DNA of 64,000 nt from Methylomicrobium lacus LW14 (lineage in GTDB: Bacteria > Pseudomonadota > Gammaproteobacteria > Methylococcales > Methylomonadaceae). Within the stretch, counting starts at the first letter, position 1. Every line of letters starts with the position of its first letter. Below are positions 39,075 through 49,081 of the stretch, one piece after another. The notes under the pieces were generated by a model. The model made no database searches, was not told where the DNA came from, and was given only the letters and a program-made list of their open reading frames with translations. The position numbers were made by a program, and so were the translations under genes. The stretch spans positions 1,364,001 to 1,428,000 of the forward strand of contig NZ_AZUN01000001.1 in the NCBI RefSeq assembly GCF_000527095.1. The letters are read 5' to 3'.

Positions 39075-41176
39075 TCAGGACAGCCTCATCTCACTGCTTA
39101 AAACGTGACGCATCAATTGTTCCTTGGCTGCAGCAACAACGTGAGCAGGCTCGAACCCGAAGTGCTGTGCTACAACCTTCATCGGTGCGGACAGTCCGAA
39201 GGTATCCAGGCCAAGGATGGTTCCACCGAAGCCGGTATAGCGCTCCCAGCCGAAGCTGGACGCCGCTTCGACGGCAACGCGCGCGGTTATCTCCGGCGGC
39301 AGTACGCTGTCGCGATATTCCTGGCTTTGGCTCTCGAACAGTTCCCACGACGGCATGCTGATCACGCGCGCATTGATTCCCTCTGCTTTCAGTTGCTCAT
39401 ATGCCGCAATGCACAGCGCAACTTCGCTGCCGGTCGCCAGCAACAGTACGTCAGGATTATGGTTCAGGGCGTCGGCGAGCACGTAGGCGCCACGCGCCAC
39501 GCCACTCGCTGGCGCGTATCGGGTGCGGTCAAGCGTCGCCACCGCCTGTCGCGTCAACACCAGGCAAACAGGACGATCCTTAAGTTGCATGATTACCCGC
39601 CAGGCCTCGACCACCTCGTTCGCGTCGGCCGGGCGCACTACCATCATGCCGGGCATTGCGCGCAAAGATGCGAGTTGTTCGACGGGCTGATGAGTGGGCC
39701 CGTCTTCACCCATGCTGATCGAATCATGCGTCCAGATGGTGATGACAGGAATCTCCATCATCGCGCCAAGCCTCAGCGCACCACGGCAGTAGTCGGTGAA
39801 AATCAGGAAACTGGCGGTATAAGGCCGCAGATTCGACAGGCTGAGTCCGTTGCTGATGGCACACATCGCGTGCTCGCGCACGCCGTAGTGGAAATTGCGT
39901 CCACGGTAATCGCCGGCTTCACCCGGCGCCTGAAAATCACCGGCAGACTCGAAGCTCAAGTGGGTTTTTGTTGACGGATCCAGGTCTGCCGCACCGCCCA
40001 GCAGCCACGGCATTTTTTCGGCGATGGCGTTCAGCACTTTGCCCGACGAATCACGCGTCGCCATGCCCTTCGTATTTGCCGGAAAGGTCGGTAGAGCGCT
40101 ATCCCAGCTTTCGGGCAAGTCACGGCGCTGCATACAATCTATCTGTTCGGCGAGCTCCGGGTAGTGTATGCGATAGGCAGCGAACAGTTTCTCCCAGGCG
40201 GCATGAGCCGTTACGCCGCGACGGCCAAGTTGTTCCCGGAAATGCGCCGGGACGCCGTCAGGCACATAGAACTGGGCGTCGGGATCCCAGCCATAGAACT
40301 CCTTCGCCAGTCGGACTTCTTCAGCGCCGAGCGGCTCGCCGTGAGCTTCTCGCGTATCCTGTTTGTGCGGGGCGCCATAGCCGATGTGGCTCTGCACGAT
40401 GAGCAGGGTGGGACGATCATGGGTATCGAGAAAAGTGTTATAGCTGCGCGTCAATAGCTCCAGATCGTTGGCATCGGCTACGCGCGTGACATTCCAGCCG
40501 TAGCCGAGAAAGCGCGCCGCCACATCCTCGGTGAACGTGATGCGGGTTGAGCCCTCGATGCTGATATGGTTATCGTCGTAAATCCAGCACAGGTTGGCGA
40601 GCTGGAGGTGGCCTGCCAGGGATGCCGCCTCGCTGCTGATCCCTTCCATCATGTCGCCGTCGCTGCACAAGGCATACACCTTATGCTCGAACAGCTCATA
40701 ACCGGGACGGTTATAGGTGGCCGCCAGCCAACGTTCCGCGATGGCCATGCCGACGCTGGTCGCCGCGCCTTGCCCAAGCGGCCCGGTGGTGGTCTCCACG
40801 CCGGAGGTCCATCCGTACTCGGGGTGGCCGGTACACCGGCTGCCAGCCTGGCGAAAACGCTTGATGTCGTCGAGCGTTACGGCCAGACCGCCGACCTGTT
40901 TATAGCTTGGGTTCATCGCCTTGACCTCGCACAGATAAAGCAGGCTATACAGCAGCATCGACGCGTGATCGGCCGATAGCACGAAGCGGTCGCGGTTCGG
41001 CCAGTTGGGGTCCTCCGGGTCGTAGCGCAGAAAACGCTGCCATAAAAACAGTAGGCCGTCGGTGCGGCATCCATGGGCGTACCTGGATGTCCGGACTGAG
41101 CCTGTTGCACGGCGTCGATGGAAAGTGTGCGCAAGGTATTGATGCACAGCTGGTCAAGTTGCGTTGTGATTGTCAT
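39075..41176 (-). pseudogene. tkt: transketolase, frameshifted near the N-terminus
   Basis: Transketolase of about 700 residues, with thiamine-diphosphate motif GDGDMMEG-like (CSDGDMMEGISSEAASLAG), WIYDDNHISIEG and the C-terminal GATGSEVALC-type segment (LLLATGSEVALC). The true start MTITTQLDQLCINTLRTL is at 41176, but the frame shifts after GTPMDAAPTAYC, at a T5 run (plus-strand A-run 41044-41048); the rest (LWQRFLRYDPEDPNWPNRDRF) is in another frame. The normally invariant SAGH reads SADH. One base change could restore the frame, so an error or recent mutation is possible. Its start overlaps the tal stop by 4 bases. Confidence 0.88.
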
Positions 41177-41890
41177 GGCTTTATTCCATTTGGATGGATC
41201 TGCGTAAGTACGGCGCTTTTTGACGCAATGCAGTCCATCAGATCGCGCCATGATTTTGCGAAAGATTGCGCGCTCTCTCGCTGGAGTTGGCCGGCAAGCG
41301 CCGTATCGTCCACACCTGCCCTCGCAAACTCGGCGAGCAGCATTTCGGCATCACCACCATCATCCGGCAAGGCGTTTTTCACTTCACCGTGCTCAGCGAA
41401 GGCAAGAAGCGTCTTCTCGGGCATGGTGTTGATGGTATCCGGAGCCGCGAGCACTTGAATGTAAAGGGTATCTGAGGCTGCTGGATCCTTGGTGCCGGTA
41501 CTGGCCCACAGCAGGCGTTGCGGCCTTGCGCCGGCATCGGCCAGTTTCTGCCAATAAGGGCGACACCTCCAGCGATACCCAGCCGTCAACTTCGCCGGTG
41601 GCGTCGTGGACCGGACGAAAGAGATCGGCTGCCTGGGTCAGGTCTTCCAATGCCAGCTCGAAAAAGAGTGCTTCGCCTGACTTGTCGGCAAGTGCTTTCT
41701 TACGAATGTCTGCGTCGTAAAAGTCGGCATTCCTGATGGCTTGATCGAAGATCGTGGGGTTAGAGGTCAGTCCCGTCAAAGAAAGCTCGCTGATATAGTG
41801 GCCCAGCGTACCGCTCGTCAGCAGCCCGCGCGTGATGTTGTCGAGCCAGAGGCTTTGACCGAGATCGTGCAGTTGTTGTGTGGCTTTCAT
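41173..41890 (-). pseudogene. tal: transaldolase with out-of-frame internal deletion
   Basis: The N-terminal 113 codons (MKATQQLHDLGQSLWLDNI to WVSLEVSPLL) and the C-terminal 125 or so (WQKLADAGARPQRLLWASTGTKD onward) match a transaldolase of about 365 residues, but they are in different frames and meet near 41550-41558. Roughly 130 codons are missing, including the segment with the Schiff-base lysine (family motif IKIPGT). The product cannot be a working transaldolase. It sits between the HAD gene and tkt. Confidence 0.9.
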
Positions 41891-41901
41891 GATAGCTCCT
41901 A

Positions 41902-42594
41902 TTATGTGCTGTCGGCTTTGGGGATGCCGAGCAAGGTGGAAAAATCGTAATCGATCAGGTCGCCGATATGTTCAATCGTTATATCAGCTGGCGGATAGGC
42001 GGCGATATTCCCTGGGTCGAGCGCGTAGTGGCCCTGGCGAGGGAATAGGGTCGTCAGACGATCTCCCCAGATCTTTTTCATTGCCGCCAGAATGCGCAGC
42101 TTGTCGTCCACCATGACGTAATGTCGAGCCGGGTAACGCTGCTCGACGTCATCTAGCATTTGCTCTTTGTGCAGGTAGATAAGCACCCGGCCTTCGACCG
42201 CATCCCACAATCCCGATCGTTGTGCCTTGCGCGGCTGGAACACCACGTCACCATCCGACAGAATCACCGTTGTTCCCCAACGGCGGAGATATGCGATGAC
42301 GTCGAGCGCGCCAGGGTACAAGCGCTCTGCAAAAGGATAGTCCACTAAAAATGCAGACATCAGCAGCAACCGCGGATCATTCATGGCACCAACACGATAG
42401 CGTTGCAAGGCGCCCAGATAGTCCGCATAGCCCAGTTCAATACGTAGCGCTTCGAAAATCTTCCAATATCTGTCCCGGCTCTCTTCGCCAAATTCATATG
42501 CAAGATGGTCGCCCAGATCGGCTACGATGCGGTCGTTATCGAGCAGGGTGTTGTCAATGTCCAGCAGGAACACCACTTCGTTTGCTGCTGTCAT
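41902..42594 (-). CDS. HAD-superfamily hydrolase
   Basis: The 230-residue protein has the nucleophile motif FLLDIDNTLLDND at residues 9-21 (Asp-x-Asp), motif II VILSDGDVV and the C-terminal acidic motif YVMVDDKLRIL. The all-helical cap after the first motif makes it a class C1 HAD phosphatase; a sugar phosphate is a reasonable guess from the operon. It overlaps zwf by 4 bases. Confidence 0.85.
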   Translation of the reverse strand: MTAANEVVFLLDIDNTLLDNDRIVADLGDHLAYEFGEESRDRYWKIFEALRIELGYADYLGALQRYRVGAMNDPRLLLMSAFLVDYPFAERLYPGALDVIAYLRRWGTTVILSDGDVVFQPRKAQRSGLWDAVEGRVLIYLHKEQMLDDVEQRYPARHYVMVDDKLRILAAMKKIWGDRLTTLFPRQGHYALDPGNIAAYPPADITIEHIGDLIDYDFSTLLGIPKADST

Positions 42595-44003
42595 GTTGTC
42601 TTCTCAACCGGTATGGGATTGTGCCAACTTCCATCTGCCGCAATGAGCGCATCAGCTTGTTTCGGCCCCCAACTGCCGGGCTTGTAGCGGTGAGCCTTGT
42701 GGTGATCACTAAGCACTGGATCGACTACAGCCCAGGCGGCCTCTACCGCATCCTCACGAATAAAGAGCGCTCCGTCGCCAGCCATGGCGTCTTCCAAAAG
42801 TCGCTCGTAGGGTGTTTCCTGTCCCGGCTGTTCATCCAGCAAGTAGAGCTCACGCTGGTCGCCGACGAATTCCTTGCCTGCACGCTTGACACGCGCGGCG
42901 ATGGCAACTGCGGAGTTGGGAGAGAGTCGAAAACGCAGATAATTGGGCCGACCGACCACCGGCGCCGAATCGTCGAACAGCCTTTGCGGTGGCCGCTTTA
43001 ACTCCACCAAAACCTCGGCTGCTGTTGCAGCCAGACATTTGCCGGAACGCAGGTACCATGGCACACCCTCCCAGCGCCACGAATCGATAAAAAGCCGCAG
43101 GGCGCAGAACGTCTCGACATCCGACCCCTTAGCCACGCCCTGCTCTTTCCGGTAGCCTGAGTACTGGCCGCGCACCACGTCTTCAGGGTGCAGAGGCCGT
43201 ATGGCCTGGAACACTTTGGCTTTTTCGCTGTGGACGGCGCCAAATCCCTGATAGGCAGGCGGTTCCATGGCAAGCAGCGCGACGATCTGGAACAGGTGGT
43301 TCTGGATGACGTCGCGCAAACATCCGACACTTTCGTAAAATGCGCCGCGGCCTTTTACGCCGAAATCCTCGCACAGCGTAATCTGCACGCTGGCCACGCA
43401 GTTACGGTTCCAGATCGGTTCAAGAAACGAATTGGCAAAACGGAAATAGAGGATATTCATAATCGCCTCCTTCCCGAGATAGTGGTCGATGCGGAAGATC
43501 GAATCTTCCACGAACACCGACAGCGCCGTGCGGTTGAGCTCCCGAGTCGAGGCCAGGTCGCGCCCGAACGGCTTTTCAACGATGACACGCGCCTGATTGG
43601 CTAACCCCACAGCCCCTAGCCCTTTGATAACCGTCGCGAACAGCGCGGGTGGAATCGCAAGATAATGCGCCGGGTGTCGGGCATCGCCCAGCGTCTGTTT
43701 GAGCGCTTTGAACGTGTCCGGGTCGTTGTAATCACCGCCCACATACTGGAGCTTGGAAAGCAGGTGGTCGAAGGCGTTCCGGTCATCAATCTTGCCGGCT
43801 TGCTTGATACTGTCCGTCGCCTGCTGGCGCACTTGCGCCAGGTTCCATTTCGAGGAGGCGACGCCTACCACCGGGACATTGAGGGCGCCACGCTTGGCCA
43901 TCGCATAGAGTGCCGGAAAGATCATCTTGTGGGCGAGGTCGCCAGTCACGCCGAAGATCACCAATGCATCAGCCGACGTCGTGCGCTTATAGTTATTGTG
44001 CAT
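42591..44003 (-). CDS. zwf: glucose-6-phosphate 1-dehydrogenase
   Basis: This is the entry enzyme of the oxidative pentose-phosphate and Entner-Doudoroff routes. The 470-residue protein has the nucleotide-binding FGVTGDLAHKMIFPALYAM, the active-site RIDHYLGKEAIMNIL and the catalytic His region FRFANSFLEPIWNRN. It lies between gnd and the HAD gene and appears intact. Confidence 0.96.
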   Translation of the reverse strand: MHNNYKRTTSADALVIFGVTGDLAHKMIFPALYAMAKRGALNVPVVGVASSKWNLAQVRQQATDSIKQAGKIDDRNAFDHLLSKLQYVGGDYNDPDTFKALKQTLGDARHPAHYLAIPPALFATVIKGLGAVGLANQARVIVEKPFGRDLASTRELNRTALSVFVEDSIFRIDHYLGKEAIMNILYFRFANSFLEPIWNRNCVASVQITLCEDFGVKGRGAFYESVGCLRDVIQNHLFQIVALLAMEPPAYQGFGAVHSEKAKVFQAIRPLHPEDVVRGQYSGYRKEQGVAKGSDVETFCALRLFIDSWRWEGVPWYLRSGKCLAATAAEVLVELKRPPQRLFDDSAPVVGRPNYLRFRLSPNSAVAIAARVKRAGKEFVGDQRELYLLDEQPGQETPYERLLEDAMAGDGALFIREDAVEAAWAVVDPVLSDHHKAHRYKPGSWGPKQADALIAADGSWHNPIPVEKTT

Positions 44004-44173
44004 CTCAGTACCCTCTTCTTCTCATCATGCCCACCAAATTCGCCCTTTCGCCGATTTTCACCATTAACTTTCTGACGCCGTCGCGTGGAGACGTCGAAAA
44101 GAGTTTCGGCTAAGTCAAGTTGTCGGCTCCGCCAAAAATAATGGACACGGCTGGGTCGATTGAACATTCGTTT

Positions 44174-45610
44174 TCATGTTTCTTCTCCCTTTTCCCAGTC
44201 CGTATGGAAGGCACCCTTGGCATCGTTCCGCTCATAGGTGTGCGCACCGAAATAATCGCGTTGGGCCTGGATGAGATTGGCCGGCAGCCAGATGCTGCGA
44301 TAAGCGTCGAAATAACCCAACGAAACCATCAACCCCGGAGTCGGCACCCCTAACTCGGCCGCTTGGCACACCACTTGGCGCAAATCTTCCTGATGCTCCA
44401 TGAGCTTGCGCGACAAGTTGGGATCCAGTAGCAAGTTCGGCAGATTGTGCTTCGCTCGAAACGCCGCGCAGATGTCTTCCAGCAACGCAGCACGGATGAT
44501 GCAGCCGCCACGCCATATCCGCGTCACGGCTTCAAGATCGAGGCGATACTGGTATTTTTCCGAAGCAACCGCCAAAAGTGCCATACCCTGCGCATAGGTG
44601 ATGATTATCGCGGCAAAAAGAGCGCGGCCAAGTTGTTCCTGAAACAGGTTACGGTTGCCAACGAAGCGCCGCTGGGATCGCTGATAAATTACGCTGGCCA
44701 GCTCCCGTTCCGTCGCAAACACGGATAAGTCCCGCATCGCGACCGCCAGGTCAATGGTTGGGATCGGCACTTGCAGTTCCATTGCACTTTGTGAGGTCCA
44801 CATGCCGGTGCCTTTCTGTTTGGCCACATCAAGGATTTCGGAGATCAGCCGCTTACCGGTTTTCTCGTCCTGTTTTGAGAAAATATGACTGGTGATCTCC
44901 ACCAGATAGCCATTGAGCTCTCCCTTATCCCATAAAGCATAGATCTCATGCATTTCATCATCGTTCAAGCCCCAACCACGTTTCATCAGGTCGTAGGTCT
45001 CGGCGATCAATTGCATGACACCGTATTCGATGCCGTTGTGGACCATCTTCACGAAGTGGCCGGCCGAACCTGAACCGAGGTATGTCACGCACGGATCGCC
45101 ATTGACCTTCGCAGCAGTAGCTTCAAAGACGGGGCGGACTCGTTCGTAGGCGTCTTTCGGCCCACCTGGCATGATACTCGGTCCGTAACGCGCACCTTTT
45201 GCGCCACCCGAGACGCCCACCCCGAGAAATTGGATGCCTTTTGCCGTCAGGTGGCGGGTACGCATGTCGGTGTCTTTGAAGTAGGAGTTGCCAGCATCAA
45301 TGATGAGATCGCCCTTGTCCAAGTACGGCAATAAATCCTTGATGACCGAATCGACGGGCGCACCAGCGGGCACGAGTATGATGACCGCACGGGGTGGGCG
45401 GAGCATGGCAATGAAGTCATTTATATTCTCCGTCCCGCAGATGTCCCGATCGGCCGATTCCTTCCTGAGGGCTTCGACCTGGCTTGGTTCCTTGTCATAG
45501 CCCACCACCGAAAAGCCATGGTCACCCATGTTCAGCACGAGATTGCGCCCCATGACGCCCAGACCGACCATGCCGATTGCATACCGTTGTTGTGATTGCT
45601 TATTGGACAT
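44174..45610 (-). CDS. gnd: 6-phosphogluconate dehydrogenase, decarboxylating
   Basis: It converts 6-phosphogluconate to ribulose 5-phosphate. The 478-residue protein has GMVGLGVMGRNLVLNMGDHG at the N-terminus, the substrate-binding LGVGVSGGAKGARYGPSIMPGG, the active-site GHFVKMVHNGIEYG and the C-terminal AQRDYFGAHTYER motif. It is the first intact gene of the leftward cluster. Confidence 0.97.
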   Translation of the reverse strand: MSNKQSQQRYAIGMVGLGVMGRNLVLNMGDHGFSVVGYDKEPSQVEALRKESADRDICGTENINDFIAMLRPPRAVIILVPAGAPVDSVIKDLLPYLDKGDLIIDAGNSYFKDTDMRTRHLTAKGIQFLGVGVSGGAKGARYGPSIMPGGPKDAYERVRPVFEATAAKVNGDPCVTYLGSGSAGHFVKMVHNGIEYGVMQLIAETYDLMKRGWGLNDDEMHEIYALWDKGELNGYLVEITSHIFSKQDEKTGKRLISEILDVAKQKGTGMWTSQSAMELQVPIPTIDLAVAMRDLSVFATERELASVIYQRSQRRFVGNRNLFQEQLGRALFAAIIITYAQGMALLAVASEKYQYRLDLEAVTRIWRGGCIIRAALLEDICAAFRAKHNLPNLLLDPNLSRKLMEHQEDLRQVVCQAAELGVPTPGLMVSLGYFDAYRSIWLPANLIQAQRDYFGAHTYERNDAKGAFHTDWEKGEET

Positions 45611-46422
45611 GGCTATGTCTCCAGAGAAGTTGGTGGGAAATTGGTGGAATTGATTTTTATCTTCACCCTTTCCTCCATGCCAGCACGTTGTTCGCGTTTG
45701 TTTATTTACCGCTCAGCCTCGCCCCGGTCCTAGCCTGCTTGGCGATCTGCGGTGTCAAACAGATCGGTTTCTTGGACAATAGCAGCGTGACAGTTGGATC
45801 AAACACCCGATACTCAAGCAGTTACACACGATCATTCACGAGGAATCAGACCAGCGCAAAACTCCAAACGAACACTGCTCAACCCCAGAGCATAAATACC
45901 CCATAAACCGCTATCACAGTCGCCACCAGTTGCGCTCCGCACACTGTCAGCAGAAAATTGACGCGGAGCGTAGTACGACCAGAACGAGCCGCGCTTGCGC
46001 GACAGGAAAATCGTCAAATGTCCCGCCACGGACAGCTGCGAATATATCTGCGTCTGGATGTGCTCGCAATCAAGGTTAATATGCACAGTGTCCTGACGAT
46101 ATTTCACACTATGGAGTGTCAATCAGCCTCGAATATTTGTCAATCAACAACGTCAAAATCGATCAATAAGATTACTATCTTATTGCTTTATCATTCGTCT
46201 ACTAGTACAACGAACCAAGTACGACGCGGGTATTCAACTTATTGTTGCTGGAAAATGACAAGGTCAAGAGCGCCCACCGAGGCGTAAAAAAGGCCGTGAG
46301 TCCTTCACAAAAGTGAGCTTTGAAACAAGAATTGACTTGAAAATGCCCGAATATCTAAAAAACCAATAATTCAGAGGCTTAGCAGCATGGTGGTTTAAAT
46401 TGCAAATAACAGAGGTTACCTT
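45611..46422. other. region between gnd and ppc, mostly pseudogene
   Basis: The left part (45702-46098) is a decayed proton-ATPase gene listed separately. The AT-rich right part (about 46110-46422) has no gene and should hold the ppc promoter. The ppc start is preceded by an AGAGG ribosome site. Confidence 0.6.
45702..46098 (-). pseudogene. C-terminal remnant of a proton-pumping P-type ATPase
   Basis: Minus-strand frames read INLDCEHIQTQIYSQLSVAGHLTIFLSRKRGSFWS, then in a shifted frame VNFLLTVCGAQLVATVIAVYG, then across stop codons VFVWSFALV, FLVNDRV, LLEYRVFDP and LTPQIAKQA. These follow in order the last membrane helices and tail of plasma-membrane type H+-ATPases (IIIA). At least one frameshift and three in-frame stops are present and the first 700 or so residues are absent. 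Confidence 0.85.
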
Positions 46423-49047
46423 ATGAGTGATACTCAGACATCCTTAAGAAATAATATTCGGCTGTTGGGTCGATTGCTTGGAGAAACCATTCAACGGCAT
46501 TTGGGAGAGACGTTTTTCGATAAAATTGAGACTATCCGCACGCTTGCACTACAAGCCAGGCATGGACAATTGCAAAGTAAACAAACCCTCATCGAAATCC
46601 TTCGCCAGTTGCCTGATGATGAATTATTGCCGGTCGTCAAAGCATTTAACCAGTTTTTAAACCTGGCCAACATTGCCGAACAGTATGATTCGGTTAAGCG
46701 CCAACGTTCTAACTTAGATGTTAGGGACACAATCGATGCTAGTCTGGCAGAAATATTAAGCCGAGGTGTTACTCAACAAGAACTTTATGCGGCAATTGAT
46801 GCGTTATCGATTGATCTGGTGTTAACGGCTCATCCTACTGAAGTAGTACGCAGAACCTTAATCCGGAAATATGAGGTCGTTGCCGAATTGCTTGAAGCAT
46901 TGGATCATAATGATTTATCAGTTCATGAGGTGGAGGACATCACTCGAACACTACGCCAAGTGATTACGGAAGTCTGGCACACTAATGAGATTAGAAAGCT
47001 AAGACCGACACCGATCGAAGAAGCACAGTGGGGAGTTGCCGTTATTGAAAATTCCTTTTGGCAGGCTATTCCCCGGTTTGCCCGTTCCTTAGATCAGGCA
47101 ATAAGACAATGTACGGGAGCTCACTTGTCCCTAGACCGCTTTCCAGTTCAGCTTTCTTCATGGATGGGCGGGGACAGGGATGGCAATCCAAACGTTACGG
47201 CTGCCGTGACGGAACGCGTGATTCTTCATGGTCGCTGTAGTGCTGCAAAGATGTATCTCAAAGATGTTAATACTTTGATCGCCCAATTATCGATGCAATT
47301 TTGTTCGGAGGAGCTGAAGTCAATGGTAGGCGATTCGGAAGAACCCTATCGAACTTTACTGGAACTGGTGAAGGACAAACTGCGCGCAACACGGGATTGG
47401 TGCCAATACAAGATAGATCACGACAAAGCCCTTGACCTCGATATTTATCATTGCACCCACGAACTATTAGCCCCATTGCAATTATGTTATCGTTCACTGG
47501 AACAGCAGGGACTCAGTGTTATTGCCAATGGTGAATTGCTCGATACCATTCGCCGACTGCAATGTTTTGGCTTAACCTTGTCCAAGCTGGATATCAGACA
47601 AGAAGCCTCGCGACATACGGATGTTCTGGCGGAAATTCTCCAATATCTAGAGCTGGGCAATTACAAAAGCTGGGATGAACAACAACGCCAAATTTTTTTA
47701 CTTCAGGAACTGCGAAATAAACGGCCACTATTACCAGTCGGCTGGAAAGGCTCGGCTGACACCAATGAGGTTATCGATACTTTTCGAGTAATCGCCGGAC
47801 AGCAAATCGAATACTTAGGCGCCTATGTAATTTCGATGGCGGCAAATCCTTCCGATGTGTTAGCGGTCAAACTTTTGCTCAAAGAATTTGGTGCCGACCT
47901 TAATCTAAGCGTTGTACCGCTGTTTGAAACCCTGGTTGATCTTGCCGGTGCCTCACAATGCATCGACTCGTTGTTGTCGTTGTCCGATTACAGGACCATT
48001 ATGGGCGATCATCAGCAAGTCATGATCGGCTACTCGGATTCAGCTAAAGACGCCGGTCAAGCAGCTGCAGCTTGGGCGCAGTATCAAGCCCAGGAACAAC
48101 TGGTGAAACTATTTCATCAACATGCTACGCCATTTACGTTGTTTCACGGTCGAGGCGGATCAGTTGGGCGCGGCGGGGGACCGGCTCATTTAGCGATTCT
48201 TGCGCAAGCGCCGGGGTCTGTTAACGGACGCTTACGCGTTACTGAACAGGGTGAAATGATTCGTTTTAAATTTGGCACTTCGAAACTGACCACTCAAACC
48301 CTGAGTATGTATGTATCGGCCGTTGTTCAGGCAACGCTCTTACCGCCTCCAGAGGTCAAACCGCTTTGGCGCAAACAGATGACCTCAATTGCCTGCCAAG
48401 CGGTAACAAGCTATCGGCACTTCACCCAAGATAACGAAGAATTTGAAATTTATTTTCAACAAGTGTCGCCTATCAAGGAACTCGGTCAACTAGCGTTAGG
48501 AAGTCGGCCTAACAATCGGGGTGCTGATAAAGGTATCAAATCACTACGAGCCATTCCCTGGACTTTTGCCTGGATGCAAATTCGATTAATGGTTCCCGCC
48601 TGGCTAGGTACCGAACAAGCGCTGGCGGGAGCAAACGACCAAATGTTGAAAAATTTGCAGGACATGCATCGTCACTGGCCTTTCTTCCGCACTCATATCG
48701 ATCTAGTGGAAATGGTCTTAGCCAAGACCGACAGTGACATGGTTGAATATTATGAAAAGTTGCTGGTCGATAGCCGGCTTCACCCTTTAGGAAAACAATT
48801 AAGACAACAGTTATCCAATTTAAAAGACAGCGTCAATCTGATTAAAAGGCAATCGCATTTGCTGGACAATGAGCCATTGCTTAGGGATGCAATCAATTTA
48901 AGAAATCCCTACCTCGATCCCTTACATTATCTGCAGGCGGAAATGCTTAGACGGTTACGCTTCAATAAAGAACATCAGGATACGGTACAGCAAGCTTTGC
49001 AGGTCACTATTGCTGGAATTGCAGCCGGGATGCGTAATACCGGATAA
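46423..49047 (+). CDS. ppc: phosphoenolpyruvate carboxylase
   Basis: It fixes bicarbonate onto PEP to make oxaloacetate. The 874-residue protein has the catalytic-His motif LVLTAHPTEVVRRT, the WMGGDRDGNPNVT motif, the Gly-rich FHGRGGSVGRGGGP loop and the RAIPWTFAWMQIR allosteric/catalytic segment, and ends GIAAGMRNTG as family members do. Its codon use and AT content differ from the GC-rich backbone genes at the left. It is convergent with the GH15 gene. Confidence 0.97.
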   Translation: MSDTQTSLRNNIRLLGRLLGETIQRHLGETFFDKIETIRTLALQARHGQLQSKQTLIEILRQLPDDELLPVVKAFNQFLNLANIAEQYDSVKRQRSNLDVRDTIDASLAEILSRGVTQQELYAAIDALSIDLVLTAHPTEVVRRTLIRKYEVVAELLEALDHNDLSVHEVEDITRTLRQVITEVWHTNEIRKLRPTPIEEAQWGVAVIENSFWQAIPRFARSLDQAIRQCTGAHLSLDRFPVQLSSWMGGDRDGNPNVTAAVTERVILHGRCSAAKMYLKDVNTLIAQLSMQFCSEELKSMVGDSEEPYRTLLELVKDKLRATRDWCQYKIDHDKALDLDIYHCTHELLAPLQLCYRSLEQQGLSVIANGELLDTIRRLQCFGLTLSKLDIRQEASRHTDVLAEILQYLELGNYKSWDEQQRQIFLLQELRNKRPLLPVGWKGSADTNEVIDTFRVIAGQQIEYLGAYVISMAANPSDVLAVKLLLKEFGADLNLSVVPLFETLVDLAGASQCIDSLLSLSDYRTIMGDHQQVMIGYSDSAKDAGQAAAAWAQYQAQEQLVKLFHQHATPFTLFHGRGGSVGRGGGPAHLAILAQAPGSVNGRLRVTEQGEMIRFKFGTSKLTTQTLSMYVSAVVQATLLPPPEVKPLWRKQMTSIACQAVTSYRHFTQDNEEFEIYFQQVSPIKELGQLALGSRPNNRGADKGIKSLRAIPWTFAWMQIRLMVPAWLGTEQALAGANDQMLKNLQDMHRHWPFFRTHIDLVEMVLAKTDSDMVEYYEKLLVDSRLHPLGKQLRQQLSNLKDSVNLIKRQSHLLDNEPLLRDAINLRNPYLDPLHYLQAEMLRRLRFNKEHQDTVQQALQVTIAGIAAGMRNTG

Positions 49048-49081
49048 TGACTTCCTTCTCCTCCATAGGTTTCCTAAGACA

